This document shows, one piece after another, positions 8,568 to 17,754 of a stretch of DNA of 64,000 bases. The position numbers were made by a program, and so were the translations under genes. Below the pieces are notes generated by a model. That model ran no database searches, was not told where the DNA came from, and saw nothing but the letters and a program-made list of their open reading frames with translations. The DNA comes from Jiella avicenniae (GTDB lineage: Bacteria; Pseudomonadota; Alphaproteobacteria; Rhizobiales; Rhizobiaceae). Location of the stretch: contig NZ_JAJUWU010000008.1 of the NCBI RefSeq assembly GCF_021390325.1, forward strand, positions 186,001-250,000, read 5' to 3'. The stretch's first letter is position 1. Every line of letters starts with the position of its first letter.

Positions 8568-11093
8568 CTAGCGCCGCGTCCGCCCGTCGTACTGCTTCAC
8601 GTTGTCACCGCCATAGAGGATACGGCTCGGATTGTCGGAGAACTCTGAGACCGCATCGTCGATGCGGTTCACAGTCCTGTCGACCGAGCGGACCAGCGAC
8701 TGGAACTGCTGCAGCCCTTGAGTGGAGAAACGCTGCAGATTGGCCGAGATCGGCGTCACCTGCTCCTGGATCGATTGCGCCGCCCCCCGCACCGACTGGA
8801 GCGCTCCCGCAAGGTCGGAGCCGAGCTGCGTGCCGTTGCCGGCGCCGGCGAAGACCCCGTCGATCGACGTCAACACGCCGTCGATCTTCGCCGAGGCGGC
8901 CTTCAGGCTCTCGCTGGTCGTCTGGACGTTCTCGATGATGCTGTCGATCTGCGGCCGCTTCTCGCCGATGTCGTTGGCAACGCCGGCGATCGAATCGGCG
9001 GCCTTGGCGACGTTGTCGGTGGCCGCCGAGACGTTCTCAACCGCCTGGTTGACCTTGCCGGGATCGATGCTGGCGAGGAGCGTGTCGAGCTGCGCCCGCG
9101 TCTCGGAGAAGCCTTTGACGGCGGTGTCGATGGTCAGGACGGCGGAGTTCACCCGCTCGACGATCGACTGGATCTCCGGCGTCTTCTCGCGCACCGCATC
9201 GGTGATCGCGCCGACGTTGTCGAGCGACTTGTTGATCATCGCCGTGTCGACCGAATCGACCACGCCCTTGGCGCTGTCGAGGGTCGAATTGAGCTTCGTC
9301 GAGGCTTCGGTGACGTTGGCGCTGATCGGGCCGAGGCTGGTGAGAAGCTGGTCGATGGCGTCCATCCGCTGGGCGACGGTGGTGGTGATCCGGTTGACGT
9401 TCTGCGCCGAGTTGGCGAAGCCGCTGATCGCCGAGGAGATCGCCTCCCTCTGCTGATCCACCGTCCGGGTGATCGAGGCGACGTCGGTCGCCGCGCTGGA
9501 AACCTGGTCCAGCGTCGCCGAGACCTTTTCGGGATCGACCGCCGCCACCACCCGGTTGGCCGAGTCGAGCGTCTGGTTCAAAGTCGTCGCGGCCTGGCCG
9601 ACCTGATCGGATACCGGCCCGAGATTGGCGAGCAGCGCGTCGATGTCGTCCGAGCGCTGGGCGACGGTGGTGGTGATCCGGTCGACGTTCTGGGCCGAGT
9701 TCGACAGCCCGCTGATCGCCGAGGAGATCGCCTCCTTCTGCTGGTTCACCGTGTCGGTGATCGATGCGGCGTTGCTGGCGACGGCGGAGAAGGAATCGAC
9801 GGCCGAGGCGACCTTGTCCGGATCGATCGATGCGACCACCCGGTCGGCGTTCTGCAGCGTTACGTCGAGACGGTTGGCGACCCGGTTCGCGGTGTCGGAG
9901 AGCGGTGCCAGATTGGCGAGCGTCCGGTCGAGATCCTCGCGACGGTCGGCGACGGTTCGGGTCACGGCTTCGACGTTGGTGACGGCGTTCGACGCGCCCT
10001 GCACGATCGTGTCGATCGCGCCCGACTGGTCGCTCAGCTTCTGGCTCAGCGCCGCGACGTTGGTCGCCGTGGTCGAGACGCCGTCGAGAGTGGTCGAGAC
10101 CTTCTCCGGGTCGACCGCGGCGATCACCCGATCGGCGCTCTGGAGCGTCGTGTCGAGCTGGTTCGCGACACCCGTCGCCGTGACGGCGAAGGGACCCAGC
10201 GCGCTGACGAAATTGTCGATGCCGTCGGCGTTCCGGTTGATCACGTCGCCGATCTTGCCGACACCGTTCGCCGCCGACTGGACCGAATCCATGACGCTGC
10301 CGATCCGTTCCGAGCCTTCGCGGATGTTCGCCGTCACCTGCGTCACGTTGTCGACGATCTGGCCGACCTCGTCGGTGTCGACGGAGGCGAGAATGTCCTG
10401 CGCCCGCTCGATCGCGCCGGGCAAGGCATCTGCGACGTTGCGTGCGCTGACGGTCAGGGCGGACAGGCTGTCGACGAAGGAATCGATGTTGTCGGTGTTG
10501 CGGGCGAGTGCGGCGGTGAAGGTCTCGACGTTCTCCGACGTCTTGGCGACGTTGGCGACCGTGGTCTGGACGCCCGGCCCCGCCCCTTTCACGATGCTCT
10601 CGAATTCGCCGAGGATGGTGTTCGCCCGGTCGGCGATGTCGCGCGCCGTCGCCAGGATGTCCGTCACGTCCGAGGGATTGGCGCGGATGACGGGGGTGAC
10701 GCCCTGTTGCCTGGCTTCGTCGATGAGATTGTCACCCGCGGGATTGCCGCCCTTCAGTTCGATGAAGGCGTAGCCGGTCAGTCCCTGAAAGCCGATATTG
10801 GCCTGGGTGTTCTCCTTGATCGGGATCGACGGGTCGACCATCGTCGTGGCGATGACGACGCCGGGATTGTTGTTGTCGATCCGCAGCGACGTCACCTGGC
10901 CGACCGGCAGGCCGTTGAACAGCACCTGACTGCCCTGCTGGAGCCCGGTCACGGAGCCTTCGATCCTGACCAGCAGCGGCACGCGGTTGTCGCCGCTGGA
11001 GGCAAAGACGCTCCAATAGGTGAAGCCGACGGCGAGCGCGAGGACGACGAGCGTGAAGATGCCGACGCGGACGTAGTTGGCTTTGGTTTCCAT
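8568..11093 (-). CDS. mlaD: MlaD/MCE-domain protein with long repeated tail
   Basis: Substrate-binding component of an Mla-type phospholipid transporter, 841 aa. It has an N-terminal transmembrane anchor (about 9-30), one MCE domain (about 38-118, including GSQVLFNGLPVGQVTSLRI), and then some 700 residues of predicted helical, Ala/Ser/Thr/Val/Asp-rich sequence. This tail repeats with a ~95-residue period marked by (I/V)DPxKV motifs at about 238, 328, 423, 519, 615 and 676. Canonical MlaD is under 200 aa, so this is a strongly elongated form. Such tails in other MCE proteins form periplasm-spanning helical structures, and a similar bridge is likely here (inference). Its start overlaps the mlaF stop by one base (TGATG). 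Confidence 0.9.
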   Translation of the reverse strand: METKANYVRVGIFTLVVLALAVGFTYWSVFASSGDNRVPLLVRIEGSVTGLQQGSQVLFNGLPVGQVTSLRIDNNNPGVVIATTMVDPSIPIKENTQANIGFQGLTGYAFIELKGGNPAGDNLIDEARQQGVTPVIRANPSDVTDILATARDIADRANTILGEFESIVKGAGPGVQTTVANVAKTSENVETFTAALARNTDNIDSFVDSLSALTVSARNVADALPGAIERAQDILASVDTDEVGQIVDNVTQVTANIREGSERIGSVMDSVQSAANGVGKIGDVINRNADGIDNFVSALGPFAVTATGVANQLDTTLQSADRVIAAVDPEKVSTTLDGVSTTATNVAALSQKLSDQSGAIDTIVQGASNAVTNVEAVTRTVADRREDLDRTLANLAPLSDTANRVANRLDVTLQNADRVVASIDPDKVASAVDSFSAVASNAASITDTVNQQKEAISSAISGLSNSAQNVDRITTTVAQRSDDIDALLANLGPVSDQVGQAATTLNQTLDSANRVVAAVDPEKVSATLDQVSSAATDVASITRTVDQQREAISSAISGFANSAQNVNRITTTVAQRMDAIDQLLTSLGPISANVTEASTKLNSTLDSAKGVVDSVDTAMINKSLDNVGAITDAVREKTPEIQSIVERVNSAVLTIDTAVKGFSETRAQLDTLLASIDPGKVNQAVENVSAATDNVAKAADSIAGVANDIGEKRPQIDSIIENVQTTSESLKAASAKIDGVLTSIDGVFAGAGNGTQLGSDLAGALQSVRGAAQSIQEQVTPISANLQRFSTQGLQQFQSLVRSVDRTVNRIDDAVSEFSDNPSRILYGGDNVKQYDGRTRR
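8993..10382 (-). repeat. Intragenic tandem repeats of ~285 bp in the mlaD tail
   Basis: Degenerate in-frame repeats encode about residues 238-700 of the MCE protein. The units around residues 400-490 and 500-585 are the most alike. Both carry QQ(K/R)EAISSAISG, NSAQNV(D/N)RITTTVAQR and ANRVVAAVDPEKV-type blocks at the same spacing. Spacings between successive DPxKV marks are about 90, 95, 96, 96 and 61 residues. Confidence 0.8.
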
Positions 11094-11965
11094 CAGGCGG
11101 CTCCATCGGAGGGCATCGGCCGCGCCGCCTCGGCATCGTCGGTGACGATGGTGCGGGCGCGCTTGCCGTGGAAGTAGGATTTCACCCAGGGGTGATCGTA
11201 GGCCAGCATCTTCGACAGCGGTCCCTCGACCAGCACCTTGCGGTCGCCGAGGACGGCGATGCGGTCGCAGGCCTGGAACAGGCTGTCGAGATCGTGGGTC
11301 ACCATGTAGACGCTGAGACCCAGCGTGTCGCGTAACGTCATGATCAATTGGTCGAAATCGGCCGCGCCGATCGGATCGAGGCCGGAGGTCGGCTCGTCGA
11401 GGAAGACGATCTCCGGATCGAGGGCGAGCGCTCTCGCGAGCCCCGCGCGCTTGATCATGCCCCCGGACAGCTCGGACGGATATTTGTCCGCCGCATCCTG
11501 GGCGAGGCCGACGAGATCGATCTTCAGCCGGGTCAGTTCGCGCATCAGCTTGGGCGACAGGTCGAGATATTCGCGCATCGGCACTTCGATGTTCTCGGCG
11601 ACCGTCAGGGCCGAAAACAGCGCGCCCTGCTGGAACAGGACGCCCCAGCGGCGCTCGACCGAGAGCTTTTCGCGCTCGCTCGCCTGGTGATAGTCGATGC
11701 CGAAGACCTCGATCGTGCCGCCCTGCTTCGGATTGAGGCCGAGAATGGTGCGCAGGAGCACCGACTTGCCGGCGCCGGACGGGCCGACGAAGCCGAGGAT
11801 TTCGCCGCGCCTGACGTCGAGCGAGAGGTTTTCGAGGATTTTCTTGGAGCCGAAGGAGACGTTCACGCCGCGGGCGCGGATCAGCACGTCGTCCGCCGCA
11901 TCCGGTGCCGCCGAGGCGGCCGGATCCGCAGTTTCTTCGTTCTGAACCGCAGGGTCGAGTGTCAC
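11093..11965 (-). CDS. mlaF: Mla-type ABC transporter ATPase
   Basis: Cytoplasmic ATPase that drives lipid movement by the MlaE permease, 290 aa. Walker A GPSGAGKS at about 61-68, signature LSGGMIKRAGLARAL and Walker B IVFLDEPTSGLDP are intact. The start chosen is GTG at 11965, four bases after the mlaE stop; the longer open frame overlaps mlaE out of frame. A ~25-residue acidic/Ala-rich N-terminal stretch precedes the ABC core. The gene overlaps mlaD by one base, giving an mlaE-mlaF-mlaD operon. Confidence 0.9.
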   Translation of the reverse strand: MTLDPAVQNEETADPAASAAPDAADDVLIRARGVNVSFGSKKILENLSLDVRRGEILGFVGPSGAGKSVLLRTILGLNPKQGGTIEVFGIDYHQASEREKLSVERRWGVLFQQGALFSALTVAENIEVPMREYLDLSPKLMRELTRLKIDLVGLAQDAADKYPSELSGGMIKRAGLARALALDPEIVFLDEPTSGLDPIGAADFDQLIMTLRDTLGLSVYMVTHDLDSLFQACDRIAVLGDRKVLVEGPLSKMLAYDHPWVKSYFHGKRARTIVTDDAEAARPMPSDGAA

Positions 11966-11969
11966 CGGG

Positions 11970-13193
11970 TCACAGTCCCATCGAGGCGTAGAAGATCGCA
12001 AACAGGCCATCCATGACGATGACGAGGAAGATCGACTTGACCACGGAGGAGGTGACGTGGAGGCCGAGGCTTTCGGCACTGCCACCCACCTTCATTCCCT
12101 CCAGGGCGCCGACGATGCCGATGACGATCGCCATGAAGGGTGCCTTGATCAGGCCGGCAAAGACAGTGAACAAATCGACGCTGTTCTGGATGCCCTGCAG
12201 GTAGTTGGCGAAGGAGATGTCGGAATAGAGCTTCAGCGTCAGCATGCCGCCGAGCAGCGCCGCCAGATTGGCGAGGATGGTCAGGAGCGGCAGCGCGATG
12301 GTCAGGGCGACGAGACGCGGAAACACCAGGACGCCGATCGGGTTCAGCCCGATGACGTGCAGGGCGTCGATTTCCTCGCGCATCTTCATCGAGCCGATCT
12401 CGGCGGTGATGGCGCTGCCCGAGCGTCCGGCGATCATGATCGCGGCGAGCAGCACGCCGATTTCCCTGAGGACCAGGATGCCGACGAGATTGACCGCATA
12501 GACCTCGCCGCCGAAGCGGCGCAACTGGAACGCGCCCTGCTGGGCGATGATGCCGCCGATCAGGAAGGTGATGAGGACGATGATCGGAATCGCCTTCACC
12601 CCCATCTGGTCGAGCTGGTTGAACACGGCGGCCGGGCGCGAGCGGGTGCGGCCCGTCAGGCGGTAGCCGGCGCCGTAGATCGCACCGCCGATGATGTTCA
12701 GCCACGCGACGGCCTCGTCCCGGGCGCCGTAGACGCCGCCGCCGATCGCCCCGAAAAAGCCGGTCAGCGGCGAGACTTGCGCCGGCTTGCCGGGCGGCAC
12801 CTTCCGGTCCATCGTCCCGCGGACGGCCGCGAAGAGCGCCGCGTCCCGCTTCGAGACGCCGGCGAGTTCGACATCGCGCCCCTCGCCCGAAAGTTCGCGC
12901 GACAGCCTTTCGATGACGAAGGCGCCGGCGGTGTCGATCCGGCCGACCTTCGAGCAGTCGACGGTGATCCGCTTGCCGAGATCGGAGCCGGCGGTTTCGG
13001 CGAGGAGGGATTCCATCGCTCCGACGGTGCGGGCCAGCCAGTCGCCGCTGGCGACGAGCCGCACGCCGCCGTCCTGCTTCTCGCCTTCGAGAGCAGGCTT
13101 GACGGCAGACAGGCGGCCGCGCTTGGCGGTCTCCTCGGGCTTCACGGCCTCCAGCATCGTTCCTCGATCCGCATTCATTCCGGCCGTCGGCAT
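11970..13193 (-). CDS. mlaE: MlaE-family permease with N-terminal STAS domain
   Basis: Inner-membrane permease of the lipid transporter, 407 aa. Residues ~40-125 form a STAS-like domain (RITVDCSKVGRIDTAGAFVI), which in canonical E. coli Mla is the separate protein MlaB. Residues ~150-407 are the MlaE permease (VLREIGVLLAAIMIAGRSGS, then EEIDALHVIGLNPIGVLV). The N-terminal domain probably replaces MlaB in cis, and no mlaB gene is seen nearby. The start at 13193 has GGGGAG at suitable spacing. It is the first gene of the minus-strand operon. Confidence 0.92.
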   Translation of the reverse strand: MPTAGMNADRGTMLEAVKPEETAKRGRLSAVKPALEGEKQDGGVRLVASGDWLARTVGAMESLLAETAGSDLGKRITVDCSKVGRIDTAGAFVIERLSRELSGEGRDVELAGVSKRDAALFAAVRGTMDRKVPPGKPAQVSPLTGFFGAIGGGVYGARDEAVAWLNIIGGAIYGAGYRLTGRTRSRPAAVFNQLDQMGVKAIPIIVLITFLIGGIIAQQGAFQLRRFGGEVYAVNLVGILVLREIGVLLAAIMIAGRSGSAITAEIGSMKMREEIDALHVIGLNPIGVLVFPRLVALTIALPLLTILANLAALLGGMLTLKLYSDISFANYLQGIQNSVDLFTVFAGLIKAPFMAIVIGIVGALEGMKVGGSAESLGLHVTSSVVKSIFLVIVMDGLFAIFYASMGL

Positions 13194-13319
13194 CGGCCGT
13201 CTCCCCGAGGTCCGCCGAAGATCCGCGGCGATCCGTCCGGCGAAGTCGCGGCACCCCCCTTCACTGGCACAGGGCTTCGTGGGAATAAACCAAAGCCGCC
13301 GTGAAGGAGATCATTTACC

Positions 13320-14300
13320 ATGCCGCGTCGTCTTTCGGTCACAGTGGAGCATTTTCCGCTGCTCCAGCCGTTTCGGATCGCGCGGGGGGTCAAGACCGAA
13401 GCCGCCGTGGTGAGCTGCGAGATCGCCGACGAATACGGCAGGGGCCGGGCGGAATGCGTTCCCTATCCGCGCTATGGCGAAAGCATCGAGAGCGTCTGCG
13501 ATCAGATCGAGGGGGTCCGGGATCTGATCGAACGGGGCGGTTCGCGCGACAGTCTCGCAGAGGCGGTCGCCGCCGGCGCGGCCCGCAACGCCCTCGACTG
13601 CGCCCTCTGGGATCTCGAGGCGAAGTCCACCGGCGGCCACGTCTCGGCCATCGTCTGCGGCGAGACGCCGCGGCCGGTCGAGACCGCCTATACGATCAGC
13701 CTCGACAGCGCCGACGCGATGGCCAGCGCCGCCAGAGCTTCCGGCCGCGACCTTCTGAAGATCAAGCTCGGCACCGAGGACGATCGCGAGCGCATCCGCG
13801 CGGTGCGGGCCGCGGCCCGGGGCGCGAGGCTCATTCTCGACGCCAACGAGGGCTGGACGGACGCCAATCTGCGTGACCATCTCCTCGCCGCCGCGGCCGC
13901 CGGCGCCGTCCTCGTCGAGCAGCCGCTCCCGGCCGGCAAGGACGCGATCCTTGCGGAGATTCCCCATCCGGTGCCGGTCTGCGCCGACGAATCGCTGCAT
14001 GTCGGCAAGGATCTCGACCACCTCCTCGGCCGCTACGACTTCGTCAACGTCAAGCTCGACAAGACCGGCGGGCTGACCGAGGCGGTGCGGCTGACGCGCG
14101 AAGCGCGGCGACACGGTTTCGGCGTCATGGTCGGCTGCATGGTGGGCACTTCGCTCGCCATGGCCCCGGCCATCCTCCTCGCCCAGACCGCCGACATCGT
14201 CGATCTGGACGGCCCGCTGCTCCTGGCGAAGGACCGCCCGCATCCCCTCACCTATGCCGGTTCGATGGTCTCCCCGCCCGACCCGCGGCTGTGGGGGTGA
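13320..14300 (+). CDS. dgcA: Enolase-superfamily epimerase (dipeptide epimerase / N-acetyl-D-Glu racemase DgcA-type)
   Basis: Cytosolic muconate-lactonizing/mandelate-racemase family enzyme, 326 aa. The KxK catalytic pair is K147/K149 (LLKIKLG). Metal ligands are D174 (LDANEGW), E200 (VEQPLP) and D223 (CADES), and the second-face lysine is K245 (VNVKLDKTGG). This set fits the Ala-Glu dipeptide epimerase group, to which rhizobial N-acetyl-D-glutamate racemase DgcA also belongs. I cannot separate the two from sequence alone, and no DgcN-like partner is adjacent. It is divergent from the mla operon with 126 bp between them. Confidence 0.8.
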   Translation: MPRRLSVTVEHFPLLQPFRIARGVKTEAAVVSCEIADEYGRGRAECVPYPRYGESIESVCDQIEGVRDLIERGGSRDSLAEAVAAGAARNALDCALWDLEAKSTGGHVSAIVCGETPRPVETAYTISLDSADAMASAARASGRDLLKIKLGTEDDRERIRAVRAAARGARLILDANEGWTDANLRDHLLAAAAAGAVLVEQPLPAGKDAILAEIPHPVPVCADESLHVGKDLDHLLGRYDFVNVKLDKTGGLTEAVRLTREARRHGFGVMVGCMVGTSLAMAPAILLAQTADIVDLDGPLLLAKDRPHPLTYAGSMVSPPDPRLWG

Positions 14301-14367
14301 GGTGCGTTGGCTTTTCGACGCGCTAAAGAAAGTCCGCGGCGTCTACAGCGAACGGAAGCGCTCTACG

Positions 14368-14551
14368 GCGCCCCCCCTCTGGGCGGCCGCCCATCTCCCA
14401 TCGAGGGGGGAGATCAGGCAGCGGCAGCGGCCGAGCGCTGTTTTGCGGCGTCGATTCCGACCCGACCGTCGACTGGCTTGCGGGCTCGTCCGAACGAGAT
14501 CGATCTCCCCCCTCGAGGGGGAGATGTCCGGCAGGACAGAGGGGGGCGCGA
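14368..14551. repeat. Rhizobial-type paired inverted repeat (CTCCCCC...GGGGGGAG)
   Basis: The left arm (about 14368-14414, starting GCGCCCCCCCTCTG and ending CGAGGGGGGAGATC) is the approximate reverse complement of the right arm (about 14500-14551). It includes internal hairpins of the CTCCCCCCTCGAGGGGGGAG type and the block TGTCCGGCAGGACAGAG. I recognise this as a repeat type common between rhizobial genes. It fills the 297-bp gap 14301-14597 between convergent genes; no coding sequence is seen there. Confidence 0.82.
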
Positions 14552-14597
14552 AGGGCGCCGACCCTCTGCGACAGCTGCGCTCTCGCCCCTCGGCCCC

Positions 14598-16664
14598 TCA
14601 GATTGCCCCGATCTTCTCCCGCAGCCGCGCCTCGACTTCCTCGCGCTGGCTCTTCAGCGTCGCGATCTCCCGGTCGATGGCTTTCAGCTGATCTTCCTGA
14701 TCGCGCATCGTGTCGAGATAGCGGTCGCGCAGATCGCCGGGACCCACCGCCTTGACGTTCTCGCGGATGCGGTCCTGGGCGGCATAGATGTCCTGTTTCT
14801 GGCCGCTGAGGGTGTCGATCCGGCGGTCGAGATCGGTCTTCTCGCCCTGGATCCCGGCGATCGCCTTCAGATCGGCCGAAAGCGCCGGATCCTGCGACTG
14901 GCTGGAGAAACGCAGAAGTTCTGACTGGCTGGCGTCGACCAGCGCGAAGCCCTCGTCGCGCACGAATCGATAGGTGGCCGCGATGTCGCGGGTCCCGCCT
15001 GCGGGGATCACCGCTTCGAGGCGATAGGAGTCTTCCGTCTCGCCGACCCTGCCGTCGGCGACGAGCTGCCAGCCGGACAGCTTCGGATGGTTGATGACGA
15101 GCTTGCGCTCGTCCTCGGCCGCATTCTGCGCCGTATAGACCGTGTGGCGCTCCTGGATCGACTTGTAGCGCAACACGCCGTCGACGACGCGCAGCTCGCT
15201 GACGAGCTCCTGCGGCTTTTCGGTGGTGTTCACCGTCAGCTTCCGGTCGAGCGCGAACTGGACCTGCCGCTCTTCGCCCGCCGGCACCGGCAGAAGCGTC
15301 GAATCGCCGACATAGCCCGAGGGATCGTAGACCGTGACGATCCCGGCCGGCAGCGCCGAACCGGTCTCGTTGTCGAGCTGGACCGCCGCGGTCGGATGGA
15401 TCTCGCCCCGATCCGGCGTGAACACGGCGATGCGCTCGGCCGGCACATCCGAATCGACCACCGGGACCGACAGCGTCGAGCCGGCGTCGAGCGTCACCGG
15501 CTGGGGCAGCGGATAGGTGACGGAGACGTCGCCCTCGACCGCCTCGCCGACCTCGCTCGCCTCGCCGATCGAGAACTCGGCCGATTCCGGCATCGGCGCG
15601 GCGGCCATCAGATTGTCGGCAAAGGCAGCGGCGCCGCCCACCGACCGGCCGGCCTTGGCGCTCATCGCAGGGCTCGGCACCGTCCCGCGATCGGCATCCG
15701 GAATCGACTGCCTATCAACGAAGACGGGCACTTCCGGCCGCTCCTTGAAAAACGGATCGAAGAGGTTCTGGCGCAGCGTCACGGGCGAACCCGAGGACAG
15801 CGCGACCGTGACGTCGCTCCAGTTCTCGCCGGTGGCGTTCTCGATCACCGCCCAGCTCTGCAGCCGGCCCTTGCCGTCCTTGCCGAGCACCAGCCGATGG
15901 GACGACTTCCACACCGGCGCGGCGACGACATAGTCGAACTCGATGGTCCGCGCGCCCGTCCCGTCGACCTTGACGGAGACGAGGCGGCTGTCGTCGGAGA
16001 GGCTGCGCGACAGCGACTGGACGGCCTTCTTCAGCTCTTCGGCCGTGTCTTCGTCGAGGATCTCCACCGAAGTGTCGGCAAAGACCGGCAGCGAGCGGAC
16101 GGAGCCGGTCTCGTCCAGCACCGCCACGATGGCGAGCGGCCTCTGCGACTTTTCCGCGCTTTCGCCTGCCGGCGGCTGCGAGGTGCCGAGCACGGTGCCG
16201 GTTACCGAGCGGTCGCCCTCGATGCGCACCCTGGCGCCCTTCAGCTTGTTCAGGAGCAGCGGCAGCGAATCGAGATCGGCGGGGGTGAACAGGGCGGCGC
16301 GCGAAAGCTCCTGGGCATTGACCGAGCCTTCCAGCGACACCTGACCGACCCCGCCGCCGGGATTGCGCACGACGAGGCTCTTCAGGACGTCGTTGACCTG
16401 GTCGAGAAGAACTTCCATGCCGATCGTGGCATCGCCGGAGACTTCGGCCGAGCGAACGATCTCGGCGACGCCGCCCGAATAGAGCACGATCCTACGGATG
16501 TCGCCGGTGCGGGTCGGCTCGGCCGACGCCGAAAGCGCCGCGCCGCCGGCCCGGCTCGCCGCCGGCGCCGGAGCGTTCGGCTGGGAAGACTGGGCGCCGG
16601 CGAGCGCCGTCGTCGCCAGAAGCGCCGCGAGCGTGGCCGTGGTGATCATGTGGAATTTGCGCAT
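14598..16664 (-). CDS. Exported DUF4139-domain protein
   Basis: Predicted secreted protein, 688 aa, with a signal peptide of about 23 residues (MRKFHMITTATLAALLATTA, cut near AGA). The body matches the DUF4139 / mucoidy-inhibitor-A-like family, whose biochemical role is unknown. The last ~70 residues are strongly charged and helical, probably a coiled coil (LKAIDREIATLKSQREEVEA). The start at 16664 is preferred because it has GGAG five bases upstream and puts the signal peptide at the N-terminus; a longer frame to 17144 lacks both. No operon partner is evident. Confidence 0.85.
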   Translation of the reverse strand: MRKFHMITTATLAALLATTALAGAQSSQPNAPAPAASRAGGAALSASAEPTRTGDIRRIVLYSGGVAEIVRSAEVSGDATIGMEVLLDQVNDVLKSLVVRNPGGGVGQVSLEGSVNAQELSRAALFTPADLDSLPLLLNKLKGARVRIEGDRSVTGTVLGTSQPPAGESAEKSQRPLAIVAVLDETGSVRSLPVFADTSVEILDEDTAEELKKAVQSLSRSLSDDSRLVSVKVDGTGARTIEFDYVVAAPVWKSSHRLVLGKDGKGRLQSWAVIENATGENWSDVTVALSSGSPVTLRQNLFDPFFKERPEVPVFVDRQSIPDADRGTVPSPAMSAKAGRSVGGAAAFADNLMAAAPMPESAEFSIGEASEVGEAVEGDVSVTYPLPQPVTLDAGSTLSVPVVDSDVPAERIAVFTPDRGEIHPTAAVQLDNETGSALPAGIVTVYDPSGYVGDSTLLPVPAGEERQVQFALDRKLTVNTTEKPQELVSELRVVDGVLRYKSIQERHTVYTAQNAAEDERKLVINHPKLSGWQLVADGRVGETEDSYRLEAVIPAGGTRDIAATYRFVRDEGFALVDASQSELLRFSSQSQDPALSADLKAIAGIQGEKTDLDRRIDTLSGQKQDIYAAQDRIRENVKAVGPGDLRDRYLDTMRDQEDQLKAIDREIATLKSQREEVEARLREKIGAI

Positions 16665-16883
16665 GAGATCTCCGATGTCATGACCCGAGACGCCGGCGAG
16701 CGTCGGCGGCGCAAACCGCCGAGCAGCGTCGAGGACGACGTCTGAAGCCCCGTAGGCCTCTTGCCTATGATTCGTGGCGAGTTGAAGAAGAGGGCGGCCT
16801 CGAAGTGGGAATACACGCCCGGCGAATGGACCATCCGCCCGGACGCGCTTGCCTTCCCGGCGCGCTTGCTCGAATGTGCGGGC

Positions 16884-17141
16884 ATGGACACCACCGACAA
16901 AACGCCCGGCGCTCCCGCCGGCACCGCAGACATCCTCGCCCGGGCGAAAGCCGCGGCGGAGACGCTGAACGACGCCCTGCGCGAGGCGGCGCGCCGGGAC
17001 GTGGCCCTGTCGATCGCCATCGTCAGCGAGCCGCTGACACCCGATGGTCCCGGTCCCGAGGTGAACGTCGTCGAACTCGGCCATCGCGCCCATCAGGAAG
17101 GCCTGCGGCCCGAAGACCTTTCCTCCGCCAACGACGACTGA
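16884..17141 (+). CDS. Small conserved-looking hypothetical protein
   Basis: Predicted soluble protein of 85 aa starting at MDTTDKTPG. The middle (AAETLNDALREAARRDVALS) is helical and the end is acidic (PEDLSSANDD). It lies divergent from the DUF4139 gene across 219 bp. An in-frame upstream start at 16761 exists, but the added residues look like non-coding composition. I do not recognise a domain. The codon third-position GC bias supports coding; function is unknown. Confidence 0.6.
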   Translation: MDTTDKTPGAPAGTADILARAKAAAETLNDALREAARRDVALSIAIVSEPLTPDGPGPEVNVVELGHRAHQEGLRPEDLSSANDD

Positions 17142-17286
17142 CATCCCGATCCCGCGCGATCGGCGTGATCGGGAGGCGTGACGGCGTCGGCAGATATCCG
17201 GTCATCACGGGCAATTGACCGCGGGGGCGGTGTCCGTGGCGGCGACATGGGCGAATCTTCCGCATCGAGACCACGGAGGACCGCCG

Positions 17287-17703
17287 ATGACATCCGCGCC
17301 GACCCTGCTGCTTTGCGCCGCCCTCGCCTTCGCGGCGCCGGTTTCCGCCCGCGCCGACGATGCCGGCGAGATCCGCGCGGCGATCTCCGCCCAGCTCGAG
17401 GCCTTCAACGCCGGCAACGGCGCCGAAGCCTATTCCTACGCCGCGCCGAACATTCAGGCCATCTTCCCGAGCCCCGGCCAGTTCATGGGCATGGTGCAGT
17501 CCGCCTACGATCCGGTCTATCATTCCCGAAGTGCCGTCTTCGGCGCGCTGAAGCCGGAGGGCGACGGCTTCCGTCAGGAGGTCTACCTCACCGACCGCAA
17601 GGGCAAGAGCTGGATCGCCAGCTACACGCTGCAGCGCCAGCCGGACGGGTCGATGAAGATCACCGGCTGCTCGCTGCGCAAGGGCAACGACGTCGCGGTC
17701 TGA
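17287..17703 (+). CDS. Exported DUF4864-domain protein
   Basis: Small predicted periplasmic protein, 138 aa. It has a signal peptide (MTSAPTLLLCAALAFAAPVS, cut near ARA) and a DUF4864 domain recognised by PNIQAIFPSPGQFMGMV followed by AYDPVYHSR. The fold resembles NTF2-like proteins; no reaction is known for the family. The start at 17287 has GGAGG seven bases upstream. It is convergent with tgt, 51 bp away. Confidence 0.85.
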   Translation: MTSAPTLLLCAALAFAAPVSARADDAGEIRAAISAQLEAFNAGNGAEAYSYAAPNIQAIFPSPGQFMGMVQSAYDPVYHSRSAVFGALKPEGDGFRQEVYLTDRKGKSWIASYTLQRQPDGSMKITGCSLRKGNDVAV

Positions 17704-17708
17704 GCAAT

Positions 17709-17726
17709 CTTTCGCTGCAGCGAAAG
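17709..17726. other. Perfect 18-bp palindrome between convergent genes
   Basis: CTTTCGCTGCAGCGAAAG is a perfect palindrome six bases after the DUF4864 stop and 28 bases before the tgt stop. It could form a loopless cruciform or a small hairpin at both transcript ends, but no T-run follows on either strand. It may be a weak transcription boundary or a binding site. Confidence 0.5.
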
Positions 17727-17754
17727 GCGGTGACGGGCGAAGGAACGGCCGATG

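Noticed and set aside
8993-10382. CRISPR-like or transposon-derived repeats
   Set aside because: The repeats are in frame, ~285 bp long, degenerate at the DNA level and conserved at the protein level within one gene.
16761-16883. N-terminal extension of the small hypothetical protein
   Set aside because: Codon composition changes and the extension overlaps the promoter region of the divergent DUF4139 gene; the ATG at 16884 is better.
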